Shown here one piece after another: positions 1 to 13,583 of a stretch of 64,000 bases of DNA. The position numbers and the translations under genes were made by a program. The notes under the pieces are model-generated. The model did no database searches, had not been told where the DNA came from, and saw only the letters and a list, made by a program, of their open reading frames with translations. The DNA lies in contig BCJJ01000018.1 of NCBI GenBank assembly GCA_039545355.1, positions 62,001 through 126,000 on the forward strand. The letters run 5' to 3'. The DNA is from Trichosporon coremiiforme. Taxonomy: Eukaryota > Basidiomycota > Tremellomycetes > Trichosporonales > Trichosporonaceae. Every line of letters starts with the position of its first letter. Within the stretch, counting starts at the first letter, position 1.

Positions 1-445
1 ACGTCGCGACGCCGGGCGAGCTGTGCGGATTCGTGAGTTGCTTCAACTCGCCTCAATATTTTTGCTACAATAACCCGGAGTATGATAGCTGACGCCAGGT
101 TGACACGTTACTGAACACGCTCGAGACGAGGTTCGACGATATGAGCGAGCAGGTCTTGTGAGTTTCGAGCTTCGTATTTGCTGTTCCCCAAGCTGACGAC
201 AGGGCGCGGAGTGAGTACACATGTACCGTCTGCACCCTCCTTCTCCCGAGATCGGGGAGACGATGGACAGGAGCGGACACGGACGGACAGAAGTGGACGA
301 CAACAGCTTTCGAGATTCTTTCGAGCGCAAGCTGACAGCAGTGACGGAGATGTCTTCGCGCATCGATAACCTCGAGACGGCGATTTCGGACCTGATGCAG
401 GGCGGCGAGCCCCCGAGCCCGAGTCCGGCGCAGAAGAGGCATTAA
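1..445 (+). CDS. HSBP1-like heat shock factor binding protein, 3' part (5' end outside window)
   Basis: Small coiled-coil protein resembling heat shock factor binding protein 1, a trimeric helix known to restrain heat-shock factor activity and to assist WASH/actin assembly. Exons read as 1-32 (partial), 99-157, 203-210 and 342-445, stop TAA at 443. The joined product ends with the family core: VDTLLNTLETRFDDMSEQVL is followed by ARM and then TEMSSRIDNLETAISDLMQGG, a regular heptad pattern very close to HSBP1 (SDQI.GRIDDMSSRIDDLE). All junctions are in phase. The third exon is only 8 nt (203-210), between GTGAGT donors and CTGAC-type branch sites. Without it the two helix halves cannot be joined in frame, so it is probably real. 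The start codon lies upstream of the window. A short Pro/Ser tail follows the coil. Family call confident; regulation not visible. Confidence 0.78.
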
Positions 446-1385
446 GCCTGTCGAAGACGTGAAGCTTTCGGCCGTGGTGGCCCGAGACGCAGCTCCTCGT
501 CACCGCGAACGGAGAGGCCGATGGCACAGTGTGTGATGGGCAGAGGCTCGTTGCGGTCACATCTGGACTACGGTGACGCACGGAGGAAAGCTTCTATCAC
601 TCAGAGATCTCCCCGCGACGCACGCAGCGCATACGAAAGGGGAGGATGGTAGACCAGAGTTGTATGTATCATAGTCTAGAGACACTGCTACGTGTCATGA
701 TAACGTGTCAATGAGACGATGGCGTCTGTGCATTGTGCTCGGTCCCGAGGACGTTGACCTCGAAGCGTCGAGAGCCGCGAAGTAGTTGCTGCTGTCTGCG
801 CAACACCGAGTCAGCTGGCCATCATTCAGAACACTCTGCTGCCAGAAGGGTCTTGTATCCTTGCCCCTATGGTGCCGCACTGAGCACTACTCCGTCCGGG
901 TAGTGGGTCTCCCTAACGGGGTATGCGGAAGCAAATGGAAAATCATTAGGGCGCTGTATGGGCGTGTCGTTCTCTACGTCACCGCGCGGCTCGCATCGTC
1001 AGCCCGTCAGCCCTCTGCTGGCCCGCCTGGGCGCGGTGGGTGCTGCGGGCTCTCCACTTTCATCACCATCTCATCATCCCTCCCTCCCTCCGTCAGTCAC
1101 TTCGACTTTTACCCCCATCCATCCATCCACACCAAGCTCCGTCACACTTCTCCAGGCGGACCATCCACTCCTCACTCTTTCCTCTTTGTTGTTCTCGCCG
1201 TCCTCGCCGCTCTCGCTAGCTCGTTCTTCAGACGCATACAGCGAAACCGCGCAGCGCGACCGACCCCCCTCCCCCGATCACACGCACCGCTCCCCGCACG
1301 CGCCGATCACCCACACTATACACATCCACACAACCAAATACAGCCTAGAAGTACAAAGACGACCAACCCTCGCTCACAACCCACC
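446..1385. other. Intergenic: HSBP1-like 3' flank and promoter/leader of the TMEM33 gene
   Basis: No supportable gene. From about 1030 to 1375 the plus strand is pyrimidine-rich (repeated TCCCTCC, CATCCATCCATCC and similar), which fits a fungal core promoter and 5' leader for the gene starting at 1386. Open frames here are low-complexity translations of this tract. Confidence 0.5.
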
Positions 1386-2882
1386 ATGATCGTCGACCCC
1401 CACTACCTCTGGGCGTTTGGCCATGCCATCGTCCTCGTCAACTCTGGTGAGTGTTGCTGAGCCAATTAGGGCCGAGCTGGGCTAGACGACGGAGTGGGCT
1501 CGACTAGCTCCAAGGTACTAGAAGGGATCGTTGGAGCGGATGGATGGAAGGACTTCGGCGTGGGCCGGCAGCAACGACATCGGTAAGGCTGCACGGTGGA
1601 TGCTGCCATGATGGCTGGCGAGTTTGGCGCTGTGCGACCGACCGCTGTCGCAGCTACGCCGGACGGTAGATCGCCTGACCGCAACCAGCCAAGGCCAACG
1701 ATCCAGCTTGCGAGTCCGCTGCAACCCGCCCAACTATCCAAACAGATGAAATCACCTCGGCCAAGCCCAGCTCCTAACATGATGATCTGAAGCTAACCAA
1801 CAGCCTACGTGATGCTCCAGACGCTCCTGTTCCGCACGCCAGTCCGCGCCTATCGGATGGTGTACGTCGGCGCCCTGCTCTCGTACGCGATTGTCGTGCT
1901 CAAGTCGCTCGGCAAACCGCGCGGCGTCAACTGGCTCCGCCGCGCCTTCGTCGACGAAAACTTCCAGTACGGCCTGCTCGCGCTGTACTGGTTGATCAGC
2001 AAGCCGATTAACAGTGAGTACCGAGCGAGCGCGAGTGTCCCGAAGGGTTCGAGTTGGTTCTCTGGGATGTGTGCGAGCCTGTGTGCGCTTCCCGAGGTGC
2101 TCTGCGAGCAGCTCTGGAGCGTGCTCCGCAGCGCGTACACGTATTACTGCTTCCAGGACATCAGCTGCGAGCAGCGGTTCGATAGCTAACGACCAGTCAC
2201 GATCCTGCCCTTTGCCACCTTCTCGCTCTTCCACTGCGCGACCTTCCTGCGCACCAACATTCTGCCCAAGTTCTACGCGTGAGTGAGCTCGGGAGCCGCG
2301 CCAGCGGCTCCGTCTAAACTCCCTTCTCCTCCCAACTCCCCCTCCCCTCTCCTTTTCCCCCAGCTTCGAAACTCCCCTTGGCTCCAAGCTAAACCCCTCA
2401 GCAAGTCGTCGGGCCCGAACGCGCAGCCGAACTGGGCCGAATCCCTCGGCCGCCGCATCCAGTCCTGGGTCAAAGGGCACTACGACTCTGCAATGAACTT
2501 TGTCGCGTACGCCGAGCTGGTCATCTTTGCGCGCGTGCTCCTCGGCGGCCTGACGTTCCAGAACAGCTTTGTCGCGCCCATCTTCTTCGCCCACTTCCTG
2601 CGTCTGCGCTACCACCAGAGCACCTTTACGAAGGCTGCCGTCGACGGCATCACGGGCCGCATCGACGGCGTCGTGGCCAAGCAGAGCCCGGCGGTGCAGA
2701 ATGGATGGGGCACGGCCAAGCGCGTCATTCGCACTTGGGGCGGCGGCAACCTCGTCGGAAACAGCAACAGGGGCAACAGGGCCCAGGCGAGGCCCGCCGC
2801 TGCCCAGGCTGCTGGAGCCGCGGGCACGCAGGCGCGCGCGACGGGCGTCAACCCCCCCCCCGCCGGCGCGACGCGCCGTTAA
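1386..2882 (+). CDS. TMEM33 / Pom33 / Tts1-family ER and nuclear-pore membrane protein
   Basis: Multi-pass ER/nuclear-envelope protein of the TMEM33 (yeast Pom33/Per33, fission yeast Tts1) family, which shapes tubular ER and helps distribute nuclear pore complexes. Exons 1386-1446, 1804-2013, 2197-2278 and 2402-2882 join in phase to 277 residues. Hydrophobic segments lie at about residues 6-26, 40-55, 72-105 and 150-180, including ILPFATFSLFHCATFLRTN and the conserved stretch FVAYAELVIFARVLLGGLTF, followed by FAHFLRLRYHQS. The family tail is an amphipathic helix and then a basic low-complexity end (GNSNRGNRAQARP). The first intron is long (357 nt). The last acceptor is at 2401 (CTAAACCCCTCAG); the more obvious CAG at 2361-2363 would put the downstream conserved part out of frame. 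Start ATG at 1386 lies in context CCACC. The symbol is left blank because POM33 and TTS1 are orthologues named in different species. Confidence 0.88.
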
Positions 2883-3339
2883 ATCAACATCCTTCCGGGC
2901 TCACTGCTTCGCAACGTCCGTTACATACCATCTGAAGCTCTTTTCCTATGCGAAATGTCCCCCGAACAAAGTTGCTCTTGATTGACTTGACGTACTTGCG
3001 AACTTGCGCGCTCGTACACGGATCACTCGGCATGTCCCACTGACCCACACCGTCTCGCTCCGTTATCAGCAACATGTCAACTTCAAAACCGAATGTCATA
3101 ATTCGAAGGTTTGTTTAGGGAAAAAAAAAGGAATAATAACTAGGCAAGTCTTGACACTACATTGGCTATCAAGCTGGTATATATGGGGTGTGGGGTGGGA
3201 AATGTTCTGTTGTTGGACTGGCATTTTGTTTGGGTGCGAGAGGGAGGGAGAGAGACTATTAAACTAAACGATGCTGGGTTTGATTGCGCTCGACGCTGCG
3301 CGATGAACGCTCCGCCGCTGGCGCGGCTCCGCTTGACGC
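2883..3339. other. Convergent 3' spacer between TMEM33 and UGP1
   Basis: The two genes converge here. The spacer is AT-richer than the flanks, with an A-run near 3120 and TATATATGG-like sequence near 3178, suitable for 3' end formation on both strands. No coding signal seen. Confidence 0.4.
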
Positions 3340-6145
<2,806 letters not shown>

Positions 6146-6340
6146 TGTAGCGAGCGTGTGTGGGCGAGGGCGGGTGAGGATGTGTCGGAGGGAGGGAATG
6201 GAGAGGAGGTGGGGTGAGGATGGTATCAGTTGAGTGTGAGTTTGTTCCGCAGAGGGGAAAGAGAGAGAAGAGGGAGGGAGAGTGATGAGGAAGACGCAAG
6301 ATGGGAGATGGGCGGGGTGTGTGATGTGCAGCTGCAGTGC

Positions 6341-6364
<24 letters not shown>
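6341..6364 (+). repeat. (TGGC)6 microsatellite, left arm of an inverted pair
   Basis: Six perfect TGGC units, complementary to the (CCAG)n tract at 6586-6620. The two arms are 221 nt apart and lie about 200 nt upstream of the UGP1 start codon. Confidence 0.95.
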
Positions 6365-6371
<7 letters not shown>

Positions 6372-6585
6372 TGGGTGCGGAGTGTCTGCTGGGTGGTTGG
6401 ACGGTTGGGGCTCACACTGGTACGCTGGCTCGCGGTGAGAGCATCCAGGACCCCCGCCATGCCGTCAGGCCCGAGTGGTCCCTGGCCGTTTCTGCCGTCC
6501 TGGCCGCTGCCGCTGTGGCCTGAGTGAAGCGCAGAGCCTGCCAGAGACACCTGACGTATGGCCCTGGTCCTGATTTTCCTGAGCC

Positions 6586-6620
<35 letters not shown>
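6586..6620 (+). repeat. (CCAG)8 microsatellite, right arm of an inverted pair
   Basis: Eight CCAG units plus CCA, the reverse complement of the TGGC tract at 6341-6364. Followed by two copies of ATGCAAGCC at 6620-6637. Confidence 0.95.
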
Positions 6621-7407
6621 TGCAAGCCATGCAAGCCAACACCGCACCGTGTATGCCAATCAGGACAGGCTTCACCCCCCGTCATCCACACCACAGTCCT
6701 CACCGCCCACCGCCGGCGACCCCGCACTGCTGCTGCATACCCCTCGTGCACTCGTACTGCAGATGGAGTCCGAACACTGGCTCCATTGCGTCCACTGGGT
6801 AGAGCATAGGACATGCATGCTTGCGACGGCTCAACCGACTGTCCCCCGTCCGACTGGCCACTGGCCGCTCGTGTTGTGCACGTTCTACGCCCTTGGGTAC
6901 TCGGCGACTCTGGTCTGGATTCCAGGCTTAGGACGATCCTTAACAACGATCCTTTCTTGGCCACTCTAATTTGGGGGCTGGCTTGCGTCCTTCTCCAGTC
7001 CGCATCTACGCATACATACCTCAGCGTTCCTCAGTGTCTAACCGTCTGGGGCAACAGCAGTGCAGGTGCAGGAATGGGGGCCAACGCAGCAGAAGATTTT
7101 CATGCATCACGGGCGCTTGATGCATTCAATGTTGTGCATGTGGGGCATCGAGGATTAACCGTAAGTCTGGTGGACGCGTGGTGTGAGAAGCACAAGAAAC
7201 GGGGCGGAAGGGTTGATCCGCTCAATGCGATGATCCGCTCGTTTGGGCTGGGACTGGGGATCGACATGCAGTCGCGTCGCGTCCAGCCTGGGCTGCCTGG
7301 CCATGCCTGGGAAAGTTGGGGGCGTGGGAGGGGCAATTGAACGGCGCATTTTTGGCCCCCCCCCCCCCAGCCTGCATTTTCTAGTCCCCGTATTCACCGT
7401 ATTCACC

Positions 7408-7439
7408 GTGCCGTCGTGCCGTCGTGCCGTCGTGCCGTC
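7408..7439 (+). repeat. Octamer tandem repeat (GTGCCGTC)4
   Basis: Four perfect 8-bp units, preceded by two copies of a 9-mer (CCGTATTCA). Non-coding spacer; no associated gene seen. Confidence 0.9.
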
Positions 7440-8512
7440 ATGTGCCGCTGAATTGCTGGACCAACATGGACCGATGGACGCCGCGCGCCGCGCGCCGCGC
7501 TTGCCGTGCCGTTTCCGGATGTGCCGTGTTTCCCGGTCTTTTTTCATCTAGGGGGGGGCCAACCTGGCACCCGGCTTGCCAACCTGGTTCCGCAACCGTG
7601 ACCGTTGATCACTCCTTCCGTGGATCTGTGGACTGGGAGACAAACCACTGCGATGCGCGATGTAGGCATTTAGGGCAAGGGGTAGTACTAAAGGGGCCCT
7701 CTGCATAGCTCTAAGGAAGGGATCAAGCCGGATGAGACGCATTCAGGCCTGCACAGGCTCAGGCACAAGCAATCACCTCGCTCTACCTTTGCTCGCTCGG
7801 AAGTGCACCGAGGAGATCGGAAAACTGTGGCATCGTCGCATCGTCTTGCTCCGTCTCTCATAGTAGCTGGAGGTTGTGCACGGGCACGGGCACGCCGACC
7901 AGACTGCGCTCACTGCGCTCACTGCGCTCGCAGCTCGCAGCTCGCAGCTGCTCGGCGCCGTGTCGTACTACGTCAGGACATAGGACACAGAGGAGATCGC
8001 GTAACGCGTCCAAAGCTGGCCCAAGCTTTCGATCACGGGTGCGTACAGCAGTGTGATTCGTCCAACTTGCGCGTGAGGATGCAAGGCAAAGGGCACAACT
8101 CGCGCCGTTTCCGGATTCCCTGAGCCCGACACGACCAACTGACCATATGGTCTGCTGCGCATCACCAGCCTCGCCCTTACAGCGCAAACAAGCTCACAGC
8201 TGGCCAGCTGGCCAGCTGGCGTGTAGCTGGCCTCATCTCTATTGCTGCGCTGCCAACCTTGTGACATCATCGCTGATACTTCCATGTCAGCGGAGCTACT
8301 CGCACCTACGGCCTGACGGCCGCTCGGGATTACAGCTACATGATGCATGTACTTTACGCCTATGCAAAAGGGGGAAGAAAGAGGAGGCCATTGAAGACCA
8401 GGAAAAAAGTGTCAAGAACGAATGGGGTACCACTAGGCAAATGGTGTGTGCTAGTCTACACTCCGAAGAACGTGGGCTTCTCGGCCTCCGCCTCGCCGCT
8501 GCGCGGCTCGGC

Positions 8513-11500
8513 TCACCCCCGACCACTCCACATCAGCCTCGAAAGACTATACGCATCATTCCCATCGCGCGGGTCAATGTGCTTCTTCTTAATCTTCGGG
8601 CTCGCGAAAGGTCGTAACACATCAGCACTACTGTGCGACTTGCTCTTCGGGTCCAGCGTCTTGGGCGGTTTCGGCGACGTGAACACGGATTTGAAAAAGG
8701 TCCTCTTCTTCCTGGGCGGGACACTCGTCGTGCTTCCCGTGCTCGCGATGCTTGCGTCAGACACGCGTTTCCGCTTTGTGGAGCTGAGGGGCACATCGAA
8801 CACGACCCCTTCGTCGTAGGACGGGGGCGAGGCTTCGTCTGCCGACTGCCCTGGGGCGGGCGCGGGGGGTTCCCGCAGATGCGACTTGCGCATGGGGGAC
8901 GGCGAACCGTTGCCCGTGTGCAGGCGCGAGGAGTCTGTGAGCACCCGCTTCGCGGCGCTGATCGTGCCGCTGATCGCGTTCGTGACTCGCGACGCTCCCC
9001 ACACGGCTGTCTCGCCGTTGACCAGCTGGCTCGGAGACTTGTCCTCGGACGCTTGGGCCGCCTTGGGCTCAGTGGCAGGCGCAGCAGGAACGGTGCGAGT
9101 GCCATTCGGAGTGGCAGCAGGCACGCCGTTCGCCTTGACGAGACCAGCGGCGATGCCAGCCGTGTGCATGACTTCGCGCTGGCGCGCTTCCCGCTCCAGA
9201 CGCTTCGCCTCGCGCTTCTGCCTGTATCCGGTGCCAGGGGGACGGCCACGTTTGCGGCGAGAGGCGGGGGAGTCGGTCGTTGCTCCGGAAGGAGCGGGGG
9301 AGGGGTTGACGGAGCCCGTCGAGCCGGCAGAGGTGCGCGCCGTCGCTGGCGAAGGCGTGATCGGCGCAGCAGTGGCCCTGGGAAGCGGACGCTTGGGTCG
9401 CGCCGCGATCTTGGTTTCCTCGTCGCTGTCCGACATCGTTAAGTCGATCGTCTCCGTGATCTGCGGCGCGCGGCGGACCGCGCCACGCGGCGCAGACTGC
9501 GGCGACTGCTTGACCGACAGCGGGGACGCAATGTCCGGTGTCCGTCCGGGAAGACGTGACGATAAGCCGAGCCGGGCTTGCGGCGGCTTGGCTTCCACGA
9601 CTGGCGCAACGGCCGGCGTAGGTTCGAGAGCCGCGGCAGCCTCCTGCTCGTCACGCTCGTCCTCGGCGTCCTCCTCGTCCGACGTGTCCTCCTGCCCCCT
9701 CTTGCGGTACCGCCTGTTACGCTCCTGCAGTTCCTTCTCGCGCTTGAGATCGGCGTTGAGAGCTTCCTGAGCCCGGCGCGCGAGGTCCTCCTCATCACTG
9801 TCCTGGCGATACCGGCCGCCACGACGCGTGCCGCTAACAACCGTCGTGCGCTCGCGGATGCGCTTCTCGATCTCCTCGACAGGCTGGTACTCGTACCGCT
9901 GCCAGAGACCCGAGCCGCGGATCTTACCCTCGTTGCGCTTCCGCTTCGCTTCCTCGCGCGCCTTCTTGGCCGCGTCGCGGCGTTCCTGCGCTGCAATGGC
10001 TGCCAGCTCGCGCGTCTCCTGCTGCTCCCAGGCAGCAACGCGGAGCTGCTCGATGACGCACTCCTCGCGCTCGATTGCCAAGCGGAAGTTGCGCGCACGA
10101 CGCATCTCTCGCGTGTCAGGAATAAGCACCTGGTCGTACACGGGCTGCACGGGCTCTGGCTCGATGGCGTTCTTCTTGTGCCGCACCGGGTTCAGAGACG
10201 GCAGCGACACAGACGTAACCTTCCGCGGCCAGTACCCGGGAGGTATCAGGTGGACTGGAGGATATTCCCTAACATCCTGAGCCCGGTGCGCCGGCCACGG
10301 GAGCTGGAACACAATCGCGTGACGGTAGCAGCGTGGGCAAAAATCAGCCCAGCTCGTCAAGGGGTCCCATTCCCGGTCCTCGAGAGCGCAAGCGCAGGTG
10401 ACACAGCGGATCGTGTCGTCGGCCTCAACAGCGACTAGAGGATGCTGCGTAACCGTCTGAGCACGCTGTTTTCGGGACAGTGGCCGCTTGTGCCACTGCA
10501 GGGGCTTTGAATTGATACGGGCTTGCCGCATCGGACGTTCCCGACGGACCACGTCCTCCTCCTCGCTCCCTGCCGCGGTATCCACGCTGGGTGACTCCGC
10601 CGACACCGAACACTGCCCGTTCTTCTGCGGCGTGCTCACAACGCAAGACGATGCTGGTGTTCCCGGGTCCTCGTACACTGACTCGTCCACCTCGGATCGC
10701 GCGTAACCGTTCGCCGGGCCCTTTGATGACGGCGCTACGGAACCATTTCGTGACCGCTCCAGCTTCTCGAGACCGATCCTCGCCAGCTCCATGACGCCTC
10801 CAGGCTGGTAGCCGCCCCGCTTCATGTCCTCGCAAGACTTACAAAGACTGTTTGGGTCAGCGAAATATTCGAATAATGATTGTGAACACACCATTCGGAG
10901 TTGCCTTTACTAACTGCGATGTCAGTTGACCATCTCTATCGCGTAACTCACAGTAGTCCTCTCCGTAGAACGTGGTCAGCTCCTCGCCTACCTTGATAGG
11001 ACGGAGGACGCGAAACGACACGCAGGACGGCCCCTGCCTGAGCAGCTCGACGTTGGGGTTGCAGTCGTGCTACAGTCAGCCACCACGTTTTCGGTGAAAG
11101 CTTACGTTAAGGAAGCGGGCCGGACCGAGGAAGAGCATGTACGCATTCTTCATGCCCGACCAGATGATGCTGAAGTCTCTTCGCCGCGTGCGGGTACTGC
11201 GGCGGGCGCCTCGGGGTTCCTGCGATTTGTTCCGTCGAACAGCCGCGGAGGATGACTCGGCCGGCTGTTCATCGTCATCCATCTCCAGCCCCTCCAGGTC
11301 ATCCTCCGCAGCGAAACGCTCAGACACGTCCATCTCCATCCGCCATTCCTCGGGAAGCAGCACGCAGGTACCCTGCAGCTCCATGACGACTTCGCCCTCG
11401 AGTAGCGGACGCGTTGCAAACACGGCGAGCTCGGGATGCTTTGTGATCTCCTCGTACCTCTCGGTCCGATAGATCTCCACTCGCGACGTCGGCGCGTAAA

Positions 11501-12086
11501 TCATGCAGTATCGTCGCAAATGCCTGCCGGTCAGCTGTCGCAAGCGCGCAGCAACTCACAGCATCGTCTTCTCGCGTTGTTTGTCCGTCTGCTTCGAGGC
11601 CAGGTGCTCCTTGATGACCGGGAGCCTAGGGGTGGTGTCAGTCGCGTGTCGATCGCAGCGTGCCACAAGGGCTCTACTTACTCTGCTAGCCGCTGCGCGG
11701 CAATATTGGGATCGGTACCTCGAAGCACCGTCTGCGAGGATTGTCAGCTACCACTAGCATATGGTTGTGACGTGACGTAAAGCTAAAGACGGTTTGCAGA
11801 TTCCGTTGTTGTTGTTGACAAGCAAGGCCCGGAGCCGCGCGACCGACCGAGACGGAGTACTCACTTCCCTGAGGATATTCAAAACATCTTCGCGATTGTG
11901 GGCGGGGCCGATGAACTTGACCTGCTGGGGGTGGACGCCTAGCTTGGTCTGGGCGCGCATGCCCAGCTGGTCGACGAGGAGGAAGGAGAACAGGTCGTCA
12001 TCTTCCGACAGGTCCTCGGCGGGGTAGGGAAGACCAGTGTCGCGCGATCCGGCGGGAGTGTCGCGAGCGGCAGCGGCGCGGGGCAT
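8513..12086 (-). CDS. SET9: Histone H4 lysine-20 methyltransferase SET9 (KMT5/SUV4-20 family)
   Basis: Nuclear enzyme that methylates histone H4 Lys20 for DNA-damage checkpoint signalling. Minus-strand exons 11865-12086, 11682-11731, 11560-11625, 11106-11523, 10952-11069, 10892-10913 and 8513-10847 join in phase to 1076 residues. The N-terminus has the family motif LLVDQLG. The SET core (about 110-305) shows HLRRYCMIYAPTSRVEIYRT, ELQGTCVLLPEEW, DFSIIWS, LFLGPARFLNHDCNPN (AdoMet-binding NHDC), GEELTTFYGEDYF and the post-SET zinc motif NSECLCKSCE. That last motif is restored only by the 22-nt exon 10892-10913. The long C-terminal tail (about 310-1076) is disordered and charged; it holds a SUMO-interaction-like IDLT followed by acidic residues (about 765) and an AT-hook KRGRPPG (about 833). 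SET9 proteins are often shorter (400-750 residues), so the tail is an extension. Strong call for the SET part; function of the tail unknown. Confidence 0.93.
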
Positions 12087-12576
12087 TGGCGCCGGCTGCC
12101 GGGTTGCCCGGGGGGGGAAAGAGGGGTCGGGAGGGAGGGTTACGGGTGGTCGATGCCGGGGATCGCGAAAAGTCGGTCGAAGGAGGGTGGTGGTTGGAAG
12201 GAACGAAAGAATTAACACGAGGAGAATGATGTAGTTGATGAGTTGAGGTGGTGGATGTTTTGAAGAAAGCAGAGTCGACTGGGTGGGTGGGTTGAACCAA
12301 GACGCCCAAGGGGCTACCGAAAGGCTAACCTGCCTAAGCCACACTTTCAGGAACCAATTCACCGTCCTAATGACGTGAAGTCCACTTTCTGCTCCGCAGC
12401 CCACCTCCATTACGAAAGCTTATCCAAGTTTGTAATCCGCCAAGCGAGAGTGATACCTGAACCTCTCTTAGCCCAGCAGCCTCCTGCATGTGCAGCCTGG
12501 CCACCCACCACCGACCGATTGTTTTCGATTTCGAGCTTTTGTTGTTTCCGACCGCTCTCAACCTTCGCCGCTCACA
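12087..12576. other. Divergent promoter between SET9 and the 90-residue protein gene
   Basis: Shared 490-nt upstream region of two divergently transcribed genes. The SET9-proximal part is CT-rich on the minus strand (12110-12240), and the distal part is rich in CCACC/TTTCGATTT near 12510-12540. No coding evidence. Confidence 0.45.
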
Positions 12577-12952
12577 ATGCTTTTGACCAATATCAGGAAG
12601 CTCGCCATTGCAGGCGCCATTGTTGTTGTTCCCCGTGAGTCAAGTCGTCTGAATTTCCCTTCTTTGTTCCGCCGTGCTGACCTCAACAGTGTCCTTCTAC
12701 GGCGGTCTCGCGATCAAGGAGCACTTCCTCAGCAAGGAGATGGAGGTCACTCCGGAGGCAGACCACAAGGTCAAGGAGCGCGCGAACAGGGCGAGGATCG
12801 TTCAGTGAGTCCTTTAGCTGACTGGGGGTGTGTCCAACCTAACCTTTACCAGGCTCGAGGAGCAGCGGAAAGACCTCCTGAAGGAAGGCGACGACATCGA
12901 CAAGAAGATCGCCCAGCTCAAGGCCAAGATGGAGGGTCGCAACCTGTCTTAA
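12577..12952 (+). CDS. Small single-pass membrane protein with C-terminal coiled coil (unknown)
   Basis: Exons 12577-12634, 12690-12804 and 12853-12952 join in phase to 90 residues. The N-terminus is a basic start (MLLTNIRKL) running into one hydrophobic segment (about residues 8-27), followed by the motif KEHFLSKEMEVTPEADHKV and a charged heptad-like helix (about 48-86, ARIVQLEEQRKDLLKEGDD). This layout is typical of small inner-mitochondrial or ER membrane proteins, such as respiratory-complex assembly factors of the Pet117 kind, but I see no decisive family motif and do not assign one. Start ATG at 12577 is in good context (CTCACAATG). Splice sites are canonical with close branch points (CTGAC, TTACC). 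Gene reality is well supported by the in-phase exons; function is unknown. Confidence 0.72.
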
Positions 12953-13583
12953 AGCGGCTCCGCGTAGAGGAGGGAAGGGGGAGGCTGACCTCACGGTTAG
13001 CTGCATCAGCTGCATTTGCATCGCATCACGTCTCAGAGGAAGAGGGGACGTAAGCTTAAGTTCGGGCTCTGAGATCATTCATATCATTTTGTATTCATGC
13101 ACATTCATCATCATGTTCTCGACTCTCTCAGCCGAACTCCATGCTTTTGCTCGCTGCATCCTTCCTTTGCAGCCGCAGCTCCGATACTAGCGGCCAGAGA
13201 GTCCCGGCGACCAACACTGTAGCGCGCCTGGTTTGTTCAGAGGGGTGTAAGATGCGCCCCCGCCGACCCCGGTCCGTGCAGCCATGACTGCTGACGCCTC
13301 TTTCATTCAGCAGTGATCATCAGCTGCTGGCCATTGATGGTCTTGTAACGTAACTCTTCCGCTGAACCTCTGCGTCAATGACACCTTCTGCGTGCGGTGA
13401 GTGTTCCCTTGGCATCAAGCTACTCGGCCAAGGCTCCATCGATATCCCTGCAACACCGGTCAGTGCAGCTATCCTGTCATATGACGTATATGTCGTATTG
13501 CATGCCAAAGTGATTGTGAATATACATTAAAATTTAGTTAGGGGGAGTAGGCTGGGCAGCCGGGACGGCGGCGGCTTCCTGGC
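12953..13583. other. Convergent spacer between the small membrane protein and the Pub1-like gene
   Basis: Contains 3' flanks of both convergent genes. AT-rich stretches near 13070-13110 and 13505-13540 (ATATACATTAAAATTTAG) are candidate polyadenylation areas. No gene seen. Confidence 0.4.

Larger units (their letters stand above)
6146..8512. other. Intergenic: UGP1 promoter side and SET9 downstream side
   Basis: No supportable gene in 2.4 kb. It contains the paired (TGGC)n/(GCCA)n tracts listed separately, homopolymer C or G runs near 7361-7370 and 7552-7558, a four-copy octamer GTGCCGTC at 7408-7439, CTGCGCTCA/CGCAGCT short repeats near 7905-7950, and about three copies of AGCTGGCC at 8198-8220. 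UGP1 is transcribed away from this region, so its promoter should lie just above 6145, where the minus strand is CT-rich (about 6170-6290). Confidence 0.45.

Noticed and set aside
2361..2363. CAG at 2361-2363 as the TMEM33 last-intron acceptor
   Set aside because: It shifts the conserved YAELVIFARVLLGG region out of frame; the AG at 2400-2401 after CTAAACCCCTC keeps it in frame.
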